From: Odontesthes bonariensis | Taxonomy: Eukaryota; Chordata; Actinopteri; Atheriniformes; Atherinopsidae | Reading direction: 5' to 3' | NCBI RefSeq assembly: GCF_027942865.1 | Contig: NC_134509.1 | Span: 17,688,267-17,752,266 of the forward strand | DNA length: 64,000 bases | In this document: positions 21,601-33,600 of the stretch, in pieces | Layout: each line of letters begins with the position of its first letter | Position numbering within the stretch: the stretch's first letter is position 1 | Translations under genes and position numbers: made by a program | Notes under the pieces: model-generated | Databases searched by the model: none | Seen by the model: only the letters and a program-made list of their open reading frames with translations | Told to the model about the DNA's origin: nothing

Positions 21601-24600
21601 GCTTTGTTTCTGCAGGAGGCTGATCAAAGAGATGGAGGAGAAGCAGCAGAGCGAGAAGGCGGAGCTGGAGCGCCTCCAACAGGAGGTGGAGAGTCAGCGC
21701 AAGGAGTCTGAGGAGGTGCAGCAGCGTATCCTCCGTCAGGAGGAGAGCCTACACCACCGCAGTCAGGACATCGAGAGCCGCCTGCGAGACTTCCTGGCTG
21801 AGAAGGAGCGCTTTGAGGAGGAGAGGCGCTCCGAGATCCAGGGGGTGGAGCTCCAACACAGAGGGCGTGGAAAACAGCGGCAGGAGGGTGAAGCAGAGGA
21901 GGAGGAGCAGGACGAGGAGAAGCGGCGGCAGCAGGAGGCTGCAGAGCAGACGGAGATCTACCGTGAGCTGGAGAGGCTGAAGAGGGAGCGCGAGGAGCAG
22001 AGCGTTCGCCTGGAGACGGAACGGCGGCGACTGGAGGAGCAGGAGCGGGAGCAGCTGAGTCTGGTGGGAAGGCTGGAGGAACAGCTGAGGGAGAAACACG
22101 AGGCGGCCACGGCCCTGCTGACCCGCGAGGATGCCCGTCGTCTGGAGGACGAGCGGCGAGCGCTGGCCGAGATCAGAGAAACGCTCCTTCGAGCCAAAGA
22201 AGCTGCAGAGCGGACGGACAGGGAGGACGCCAGCAAGGAGTCGCGCTCTGCCCAGACCCGATACACTGACTTCAAAGAAGCTCAGGTGAAGGAGCTGGGC
22301 CAGCTGGAGGAGGGGCTCCAACAGCAGAGCGAGCGGCTGGAGAAGGAGGTCGCCGCAGAGCGTAACACGGTGCTGCTCCTCACCCACACCTTGAAGGAGC
22401 GCCAGCAGCAGCTGAAGGAGGCGCAGGAGAAGGGAGCGCAAGACGCCACCGCCGTCTGCCAGGAGGAGCAGCTGGTAAAACAGGCGGAGCACCGGCTGCA
22501 GTTTAAAGAGCGACAGCTCGCCAACCTGGCCGACAGCATCCTCCCAGCGCTGGCCGAGGAGAAGCAGAGAGCCGCGGAGATGCTGGAGCGCAGCGGCGGT
22601 GGCAGTAACGGGAACTGTGGCGGTCCGCTGGGGCTGGACAACACGCTGTACCAGGTGGAGAAGGAGCTGGAGGACAAGGAGGAGAAGCTGAGCCTCCACT
22701 GGAGCAGCGCTCAGCAGCTGCAGCAGCTCCAGGAGACCTACGAGTTCACGGCTAACGTGGCGCGGCAGGAGGAGAAGGTGAGGAGGAAGGAGAAGGAGAT
22801 CCTGGAGTCCAAGGAGAAGCAGCAGAGGGAGGCGATGGAGCAGGCGGTGGCTCGGCTGGAGAGGAGGCATTCTGCCCTGAGGCGCAGCGCCTCCCTGGAG
22901 CCAGAGTCAGAGGAGCAGAGACTGAAGAGCTCGGTGTTCAGGACCACGAGGACGGGAGCTGAGCTGGACCAGCAGAGGTCAGAACCTGCAGAGTTACCTG
23001 AATCCGGTCAGAGATGAGCCGAGTTCGAAGAAGGTTCAGAGCTCTGAGTCGAATTTATTTATTTTTTTTAAATATAATTGTTCTTTGCAGAGTTGAGCGT
23101 GAGATCCAGAAGCTGCGACAGCGGATCAGCGAGGTTGACGAAAACAGCCGGACCCACTCGATCGGTGCCGACGAAAAGATGGCTCATAGCAGCTCCCCCG
23201 TCAGCCACATCCAGAGCCTGAACACCCTGCTGCCGCTGTCGGATGACAGGTACGCACAGCCTGGTTCCACAGCCTGTTCTACAGCTGGTTCTACAGGCTG
23301 GTTCTACAGCTGGTTCTACAGGCTGGTTCTACAGGCTGGTTACTCTCGTTATTTTTATTTCTTTGTCATCAGGATCAATACGTACATCGAAGAGGAAGTC
23401 CAGCGGCGGTTGCGTAAGATGAACCTTCTGAACGGCGGTGGAAGCAACATGGATCTGTCTCTGTCCTGTGAATCGCTCAGAGTAAGACTCACACTCTGAG
23501 CTCTTAGATGCTTCATCTGATGGATCTGATCATGTTGTTACAGGAAGGTTATCTCGTATATCAGAGATGATATAGTATATTACTTTAGGGGCATTCCCAC
23601 TGTAGTTTTGCAGTTCCTATAAACTTTTCACAAATAGGGCCGTTTTTCCCGCATTCGGACATACAGGAACATTCAGTTGTCATCTGTTTTTTTCTTCTCT
23701 CCTTACTTTTTGCGGGTTTTGTTTTGTTCTGTTTTGTTGTTGAATGTGGCGCTAAAGTAACACGTCACTGTCGCAGACGGTTGCGTCGCATCAGTCTCTA
23801 TCAAGGTCCCGACTCATGTGAGAATGCAAACTGAAACAGTTCCCCTGGGGAAGGGCAGTTATTAGACGGTCCAGTGTTTCCTGAAGGAGATCGTTAAGAA
23901 AGGTTAAGGCTGCTGCTCACATGCTTCCAGCTCATTTAACTCAGTTAGGAAGGTTCTGAACGGGGCGGTCAGTGGCGTAGTGGGTTAAGCAGCCGCCCCA
24001 TGTACAGAGGCTACAGTCCTTGCTGCAGCTGGCCCCGGTTCAAGTTCCGCACCGGACGGCCCTTTGATGCATGTCTTCCCCCTCTCTCTCTGCCCCCTGC
24101 TTCCTGTCTCTCTCCAACTGTCCTCTCATTAAAGGCATAAAAAGCCCCAAAAAATATATATATAAAAAAAAAAGGAAGGTTCTGAACACGTCCTTTGTTC
24201 AGAACCTTCATAAAACCCGCCCACATCAGAACTTTTATCTGTTGGGTTTTCACAGAGAAGTAAACTTGTAAATAATTCGAACAGTTTCTGGTGTATTTTA
24301 TTGACGACTGATTATTTGATTTATTTAGCCGAGTTACTCAGTTAGTAACCATCAAGCAGACCATGAACACGGTGGCCTCCCCGCTCTCCATATTAGCTTC
24401 TTGGTGGTGTTTTTTTCTTCTCTCCTTACTTTTCGCGGGTTTTGTTTTGTTCTGTTTTGTTGTTGAGTGTGGCGCTAAAGTAACACGTCGCTGTCGCAGA
24501 CGGTTGGTACTCAGTTAGTAACTGAGTAACTCAGAAAGTCTGTTTGCTGCAGGTAGGAACACTTTTACCCCCTTCAACATTTATCAGACACTCTGGGTTT

Positions 24601-27600
24601 ACATCAGTCTTTGACCTACAAAGAAGATAAAAACATATGACAAACGGCCTTATGAAGGTCCAGTTCCCCTGCTGTCTTTGCTCCTCCATTGAGCAGATTT
24701 AAGGGCTCCTTTCGCTCCTTTGGTTTTCATTGGCCAACATCTTCTGTGGAAAACAGAGGCTCAAACAAGGCCAAACTTGATCCCTGAATAAGCTGTGAGC
24801 AGTTAGGATGAACCACTGTAAAACATTCTGAAGTGGTCCAGTCTTTTAAAATAAATTCTGGTTCTTCCTGTAGTTTGTAAATTGAGCTTCTTGTAGTCGG
24901 TTGGTTTGTGTCATTTAAAGTCAGATTCATATAAGTGTTTCTGTGTAGAACTGATATTCAGCTCTTTAACCCTGCAGGAGGAGGAGGAGGTTAGCGACTG
25001 TAGCTCTGTTAGGTTAACAGATGAGGTAAGACCAGGATTCTCCAGCCCTTCTTTTGCTTAATCTGCATGACTCCTCCGATGATGCTTGGTTTCAGTGGGT
25101 TCTACCTGGGTTTTATTTGATCTATCCCCTTTTCCTCATAATCGAAGAATTTAGTGTTTGATTTAAAAATGCTGCTCGGTATGTAGCAGTTTTAGAATAT
25201 TCTGTTTATGTTTAATTTTGTTGTTTTCAGGATGATGAAAAGCTGAAAAACGTGAATCCAAGGAGACTTAAATATGAGGTAAGTTCCAGATTTTATTGGG
25301 ATCTAACTGGGATCATTTTGATAAGCACTGAAAATCTGGGATCCTTTTAAAATTAAAGTGGTTCTTTATCTTTGTATTAGAATAATGTATTAACTACGTT
25401 ATTACAAACAGGAACTGATTGTTCATGTGAATAGTTTAATTTTGGGGAAATGGAGGATTTGTTATTTCTAAATCTTCAGGAATGCCAAACAGATGTGCAG
25501 ACGGCAGATTTTAGCTTTTTAAGACCATTTGCGAAGGTAAAACTTTGCACTTTGTTGGCTTTTAAAGTGTGATGACACTTAAAGTTGGTTTAGATGGTAA
25601 AATAACTTGAAGCTGTCAGATAGTATCGTCCCAAAGTCCTTCATTTCCAAAACCATTGAAGCGTTTTGGGTAAAGTCGTATTTACAGATGCTGTGGTCCG
25701 TGGTTTACACTTTTACCTTTGATTCCAACTTAATTTGCATGGCAAACCTCATCACACTGTTTGAATCACTTAAAACTCACCTGTGCACCTGGTGATTGGA
25801 AGAGCTGTAATTCTCATTGGGGTGAATTCTGGACTATAATTCAAATATCCTTCCCATCGTAGTCGATGTAGTCACGGACTCCCCCTTGTGCACACAGAAA
25901 GCCTGCTGGTCTAGCTTCCTGCCCTCCCCAGAGTTTGAGAAAAGCTCTCCTCCTGACGTCCAAGAGAACATGTTGGAAGAACCAGAGAATGACCTCTTAA
26001 AGCCTCACAGAGAACATCAAGTAGAATCTGCAGCTCAAGTCGAAATTGAAAAAGCTGGTGACCAGAACAAATGGTGGGAAGGAGAAGTGAATATTCCTGT
26101 ACAAAAACCGGTCCGAGCTGTTTGTGGACTTGAACGTTGTACTGTTGGACGAGACGAGACTTACATCTCCTCAGCAGACCCCAAGACCAACAGATTTGGT
26201 GAAAAACAGAATATTCCTGATCGAAGAGGCGGTGACTCAGCTTGCTGTGTTTCTGATGATACAAAGGAGGAGTTTCTGTTGAAGGAACGCTCTAATTCAT
26301 GCTCCAAAGAAAAAGTCCAGAACCAAACATGTGATCCAGCAAGAGAGGAGTTGAATTTTTCAGAGCTGCAGAGCTCAAACCGTGACGACATCAGAACCAA
26401 GCAGGATTCAAAGGAAGCCATAGGTCAAATGAAACAAAAAGTAGAAGCAGAGAACGTGTCGTCCAAAATCAGCTATGTTTGGGAATACTTCAAGAACCAA
26501 GCGTATAAACCAGCGAGGGCAGAAGAGTCCGACGTTTCCAGGGATCAATCAACCAAGTTGCAGAGCTCTGGCATCGATCCAGAGGAAGCCATCAGTGGTC
26601 AAATGAATCAAGAAAAAGATGCAGACGGAGAGAAAGTGTCGGCCAGCGGGAGCTACGTTTGGGAGTACTTTACAAAAGTCAAGAACCAAGCACAGTACCC
26701 ATGGAGGACAGAAGAATCTGAAGTGTCCCAAGATCAGTCCCCACAGTCGCAGTTCTCTGGTAATGACCCCAGGCACGATTCAGGGGAAGCCATCAGTGGT
26801 CAAATGAATCAAGAAAAAGATGCAGAAGGAGAGAAAGTGACTTCTAAAAAGAGCTATATTTGGCAATACTTGGAAAAAGTCAAGAACCAAGCACAGTACC
26901 CATGGAGGACAGAAGAATCTGAAGTGTCCCAGGATCAGTCCCCACAGTCGCAGTTCTCTGGTAATGACCCCAGGCACGATTCAGAGGAGGCCGTTAATGG
27001 TCAAATGAAACCAGAAGAAGTAGAGAAAGTGTCGGCCAGCAGGAGCTATGCTTTGGGATATTTTACGGAAAGGTTTTCAGAAGCGTACAAAGATGCCGAG
27101 AGACGACTACAGGGCACACGTGACATCATCCGGAATGTTGGAGTTGATGAAATGAAGGTTGTTCTCTCTCAGTATGTGACCATGATGTCCAAAGATCTGC
27201 CGCTTATTCACCGTACGCAACTTCAGCGAGTGCCAGAACCTCGTAACCTCGCAGAAAACAAGGTCCAGTTGGTGGATCTGTCGAGGGATTACGCCCTTGG
27301 TCCTCTTCAGGGTTGTGGCATGACTGCGATCCCGGGCGTCTCGGTGTGGCCTGAGGGCTCTGTGTCCTCACTCAAAGACACAAGTCCGGAGGTATTTCAT
27401 CAGGGGCTGGTCGAGCTGCCGCCAGCTTTGTCTCAGCTAAAGACACTTTCATCCCACGAGATCCTGGAAAGATTGGAGTCTCTGTCTTCTCAAAGGCAAG
27501 ACGGAAAACTTCTGAGTGTTTTCTGGCTCAATGCAGCCAATCGTAAGCAACCATTTCCAAAACCGGCATGTTTGCTTTTGTCAGAAAAAGCTATGACCGT

Positions 27601-30600
27601 AGTCTCGGCCGGCACAGATTCTAAGAACAACTTGATTATTTTTCATCATTTTAAACTCGTGGAAATCAAGGAGGTCCAGATTAGTTTGGCAGGGCAGCAT
27701 ATTCGCATAATTGGCTGCAGTGAAGACACTGTTTTGGCCGTCTTCACCCACAGCAAGGAGCTCACCCAGGATTTCTGCAAGGCATTACTCAAGGCCCACT
27801 CTCCTGACAAGTTTTCTGAAGGGACTGAAGGTCACCCTTTACTCTCCGACGACCTTGTGGTCCTCTCTCTGGATTGGACTTCAAATGTTCCCAACATCGT
27901 CCTGGACACCGGCTTTCATGTCACCTCTAGGTTCAAGCGGGTCCTCGCAGACCTGCTCTACATCGTCCACGGGAATATGCACGGTCCGGGCAAACCTTCC
28001 CTGGCCAATGTTTGTCCTCTGCTCTACACCAGTGTCAGGGTCAAGAACTCCACCCGAGTCCATCAGGACGCCATCTTCCAGTTCCTTCTGACAGACACTC
28101 ATGTTGCTGTTCTCCAGGAGGATGGAGTGTTTCATCCGGTGCCGCGGGGGTCCAGTATGATCCCCACCCAGCCCCAATTTCAGAAGCTCAAACTCCGCAA
28201 GCGTTCAGACATCAGATGCCTAATTGCGAGGAAGAACGACAATTGCTTGGCCATTGATATCGTCTTTAAAACTCCGAAGCAGCAAGCTCTAAAGCGGAAG
28301 GTGGAGTTGAGGCGGAGCTCAGCTGAAGTGCCCTCTGCCAGCAGCCCGTGTGATTCCTGGAAGTTGGTGTTTGGCTGCTCCTCAGAAGCTCAGGTCCTGA
28401 TTAATTATCTGTGTATCTGAGGGCAGACTTTCCATTCGCTCATGTTTGACTGGAATAAGATGTAAAGTAATAAGTTGATGGATTAAAAAGGTGAGCCGAC
28501 CCAGGTGAAATGGACACGCTAAGAATTTTAGGAAATATTTTAAAGCTTTTTTTTTTTTTGCTTTTTTTTTTTTTTTACTTTTCAGTTATTAATTGTGTGG
28601 GTTTAATAATCGTCATAAAGACTTTACATAAAGTTTCCATCTTATATATTTAATTATTCAGATAATATTTAAACAGTTTGGATGTATTTACGAAATCTGG
28701 TGAAAGACAATGATTTAAATTAAAATTGAAATTAAACGGGTTCAGTGTTGTTTTTTCTTACAGTGCGTTCGTTTAAAATCTGTTAACAACAATAAAGATT
28801 GAACTTTAAATCAAATCTTCTCTTTTATTTCATTATTTTGGTGCAGAGTTGCTCAGTCACAGGTTTAAATACGCACCCACAGTGTAATTTCCCTTTCTGG
28901 GTCATTCTTTTATTCTCTACCTCTCTTTCCTCCTCCTTTCTCGTCTTTTTTTGGTTTTCTTTTTTTGTCCTGATGACTTTTTCTGCAGCACTTGGTGTCC
29001 CGTCCTGCCGGGACGAGCTGCGACGGCGTCCAGGAGCCCGTTAAAATTAGCATTCCTCGTTACGTTCTCCGCGGGCAGGGGAAGGACGAGCACTTTGAGT
29101 TCGAGGTGAAGGTGAGTTTGTTCTGGTATTATTTTTCATAAACTGTTAGCTGTTGGTAACATGTTAAAGCTTCGGTGAACATTTTAAACATTTTAACAAC
29201 TCATATTGTGATTCATGATAAAGAAACAAAGGCTTTCCTCCTGTGGGTGAAGCAGCGGTCGTACAGTTAATACGATGCTGCAATACTGGATACGTTGGAT
29301 GAATATACAGATTTATGTGGCTTAGAATTTACAAGAAGACATTTGAATCCAATAGTATTTATATTTGTCTGCATACTAAAGATTAAAGGGAATATCTGGT
29401 TCTCTTTACTGTAAAAGAACTTGAACTTTTCTGCGACAGATTCACATTTCATGTGCTAAACAAACACTTCCAGGTCGAGTTATCTGGTGCTGCAAAAAGA
29501 ACATTATCTAGTTCAGTTAAAGTTGATCATAATAATACTACCTTAAGTTTCAGTAATTTGTCAACTCCCTTTTTGAGATGTAAAAATTTGGAGTTTTCAG
29601 TCTTCCTAAAGGGGAAGTTCTGTTTTTTTTTTTTTTTTTAAACCTGGACCTTATTTCTGGCATAAAATACGTTCATCTACTCACCGATAACAGTTTGGTG
29701 AAAGTCGGCGTCCTTCGGAAGATATTTAGTTCACTGGAGATCGGCGTATATCCATATAACGGGAGAGAACAGGGCATAGACAATACAGCCTCTAAATAAG
29801 GCATTATCCGTCTTTATTTCACCAATACTTTAAGACCAATGAATGAATGCGTACTATTGCACTGTTAGCTCTGAGCTGCCGTGTTGTTGTTATTGGGGGC
29901 TATCGGGGGGGGCTTTCTACACACGCGTCCACTGTGATGATGTCATCGCCGCGCGCCGCTGCAGCACAGCTCATTCACTCCGTGCTCTTTGACGGTCGGC
30001 TAACTTCACACGGAGTTTGCTACTGCTAGTTTTGTGCAACATGGCAATTTGGAAATACGTAATAACTCATTCACTCGTCTTTATAAAAGAAATAAATAAT
30101 CGAGTGATCTAAAAAGCTTTCACCAAACTTTTATCGGTGAGTAGATGAACGTTTTATGCCATCCTGGGTCAGAGGGTTCGGTTATGTGCCCGCCTGTAAA
30201 AATATGTGAATAAATGAATATTGAATAAATGTATTAATGCAGAATTATTAACTGCATAACTGGCAGCTGGTTCTGATCTCAGCTGGTTCTCTCAGTGTGG
30301 ACTTTGTATGTTCTCCTGTGTAAATGTGGATTCACTTACTTTCTGCAATCATCCAAAAACACGCATGTTGAGTCCATTGGTGATTCTGAATCGACCCGAG
30401 GAGTGAATGTGGATGCCTGGGGGCCAGCGGAGATTAGAATAAAGGTACTCATTCCAAACATACGTCAGTCCGACTGAAGCTGCACTTTTAATTAAATTAA
30501 ATTTATATAGTCAGTCTCTTATGGCCTACAGTTTTGTACAGCATGAAAACCTACATTTGGATCCTTAAAGCACATTAATGTACAGTATGAGGACAGCAGC

Positions 30601-33600
30601 TCACCTGAGAGCTCAGTCTGTTGGTGCTGATATTTTTAGGAACAATCTCATGATTCACGTGTTGACCCGGTCCAGGTTGTTCAAACACACTGATGTAACG
30701 ACGGGCGTAGACGAGCTGGAATCAGATATTCTGACCCAAATTAACGAAGTTGTCGCTTCAAGCACCTAGAACAGAATTTACTCCTTTTAATGTTAATGTT
30801 TGTTGAGGATATCTTTAACAGAAGTGCTGATAGTTCACGTGTGTCCTGTAGGTTTGTGTAAACCTAAAACCTTCATGTGAACTTGTTCTGTGCAAACATT
30901 CAGGTATTTGATCAAAGATGACAAACTTTTTCAACTGTCCAATTCAATAAAACTTTATTGATCCCTGAAGGTAAATTATATCCCTGCAGTATTAATTATT
31001 ATTAAAGATCAGCTGTTGTTATTGATAGCAGAGAGGAAGGTGTGGTAGAAACCTTCAGAGGTCTCCATCAGCGGGTTGGGCTGTTGTTTCTGTAGCTTAG
31101 CAACAACTCAGCTGATGCTGTCACACACAGCGTCAGCAGATAACTCAGGTGAACTCTCTCAGCAGACAACATGGACAGAAGCTCACAGCCAGCAGTTCAA
31201 CATCTGGGGTGCAGAGATGCTTCTTCTCAATGACATGTCCAGGATTACAGCTCTGTTTTTAACCAGCTCCGTAATCCTCCTCCTTTACTGTTACCGCTCT
31301 GTCTGCAGTCGCTTGTCTGCCTGGATAGTCTCAAAGCTGAGCAGAGAGCTGTTAGAGCTGTTCCTGCAGCCAGATCTCTGCCTGATATTCCTGATGTGTC
31401 CTCATCAGAAATGGTCAAACGGTTTAAACTTCCTCCTCCTTTTCCTCCTTTTTGTTCCCGCTCTGCATCCTAGACGTCTCCTCTTAAACTCCTCTGAATT
31501 TATGGTCTTATTCCAGGCATTACTTGGGCTTTGGAAAGCTCAGTTAGCTATCCCATTGCCATGGTTACGCATCATAACAGATTTTCCTTCCAGCAGCATC
31601 CAAACCAGCTCAGAAACATGTTTCAGAAATCTGTGTTTTCACTGAAAAAAGAAAGACTCAGTTCAGAATCACGTTCAGTTGCTCGTAGCATTGAGCTTTT
31701 CTCAGAGGGTCGGAGCTCTTCCTGTTTCTGTTGTGCACGGCAGTGAGAACACATTCAGTTTGTGTGTTCGTCCTCCATCAGATCTCTGTGAACGATGAGA
31801 CGTGGACGGTGTTCAGACGCTACAGCCGCTTCCGGGAAATGCACAAGAGCCTGAAGTTGAAATATCCAGAGGTGAGACGCTGTTTGACATGTTGTTCAGC
31901 TAAAACACATTCAAAGTTTAAAGTGAATGAGGAGGACGACTGAGCTGCTTTGGATAAAGATCAGTTTAAATGGAGATTATTGGAGTTCATCTGAAAAGGG
32001 AGAAAGTAGTTTTCTTCACTTCTCACCTGTTTTTCTACAGTTTTTACTTGATGAAACCAAACATTTGTCAGAACATCTGGTATCAGGTTTGTTTCCACAG
32101 CAGAACATTCTTTAATCAAACTCTTAATGAGGTTTGTGTTGCTTTCAGCTGGCTGCTCTCGAGTTCCCACCGAAGAAGCTGTTTGGGAACCGGGACGAGC
32201 GAATGGTGGCGGAGCGCCGGAGTCACCTGGAGGTACGACACTTGGATACCTGTGTTGGTGCTCTAACACTGTCAGGATGCTCTGCTGTGATTGGTTGTTA
32301 GTTGTAGGACAGGTGAGGTAATCAATTTCTGCAAGTGTAGTTTTAAAAAAGACCTGAATTACAAACTAACCTCTAAGTAAGTTTTATTAAGTGGAACAAA
32401 CACTTAAACCTGTGATTAGTTTGAACCTTTACTCAAACAAAGAAATGATTCTCAGCATCTTCTCTGACCGACTTCATTATATTCAGAACCAAATCCAGAA
32501 TCTGCTGCATCAACACTCAGTGAAAGCTGTTCCAGAGTCCTGTTTCCATCCTGTTCCATCAGCTTCCTTTAATGACACTTTTTAACGCTTTGGGAACTGA
32601 GGACACTGATTGTTGCAGTTTTTCAGAGGAATCTGGGTCCATTCCTGCTGAATCCCAGAGTTCAGCTGCTCAGCAGTCCCTGGTTGTTGTTGTCTGATTC
32701 TCCTCTTCATGATGCTCCGTACATGTTCAACAGGAGACAGATGTGGACAGATATGGACTGCAGGCAGGCCGGTCGAGCTCACACACTCTGTGTGTTTGAA
32801 GCCACGCTGCAGGAGGTCGTGCAGAATGAGGTCTGGCATCGTCCTGCTGAAATAACCACGGACCTCCTGGGAAAAGACGTCACCTTGATGGCAGCATCTG
32901 CCTCTCCAGAACTCCAACATCCACCTCTGCATCAGTGGCACCTTCACACAGATGAAGCCATCCCTGCCATGGACCCTTTCTGCAGCCCCACACCATCACA
33001 GACGCTGGCTTTAAACCTTTCTCTGAGAACAGCCTGGATGCTCTTTCTCATCTTTATAGAAGCAGGCGTCAGTTTTTCCCAGAAGCAGCTGAAACGTGGA
33101 CTCATCTGCCCACAGAACACGTGTCCACTGTCTTTCTGTCCATCTGAGATGAGCTGGTGTCCAGAGAACTGGGCCGTGTTTCTGCACAGAGCTGATATCT
33201 GGCTTCCTCCTTGTGTGGTACAGCTTCAGCTCACATTTCTGGATGTTGAGTGTTGAGTGGAAATGGTTCTCCGAGCTCCTCCTGAGCCCATGTGGCTGTG
33301 TTGATCATGGTGGCGTGATGACGGTTTCTCATGCGGTGCTGCCTGAGGGCTCCCAGCTCACCCAGCAGTGCTTTCTGTCCTTGGCCTTTCACGCTGAGAT
33401 TTCCCCAGACTCCCTGAATCTTTTCACAATATTCTGCTCTGTAGATGCTGAAAGACCAAAGTTCTTTACAATCTCACTGAGAAACATTTGCTGAACTTAT
33501 TGATGATTCTCTGATGGAGTTTGGCCCAAAGTGGTGAGCCACGACCCATCCTTGTTGGAGAGACTGAACCTTTGGTGGATGCTGCTGTTATACCCAATCC

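Noticed and set aside
21749..22870. Leucine-rich 373-codon minus-strand ORF
   Set aside because: It is the antisense shadow of the kif16b coiled-coil exon; composition bias (CTG/CTC on the reverse of GAG/CAG) keeps it open.
23962..24050. tRNA gene
   Set aside because: Box A and box B are present, but the sequence cannot fold into a clean cloverleaf and belongs to a SINE with an A tail and target duplication.
25911..26977. Minus-strand ORFs across the kif16b alternative exon
   Set aside because: They mirror the 201-bp repeats; the + strand frame is continuous over 840 codons with splice support.
31076..31645. 189-codon + strand ORF
   Set aside because: It runs across the dispersed repeat copy B and intron sequence, with no recognisable protein and no matching ORF in copy A.
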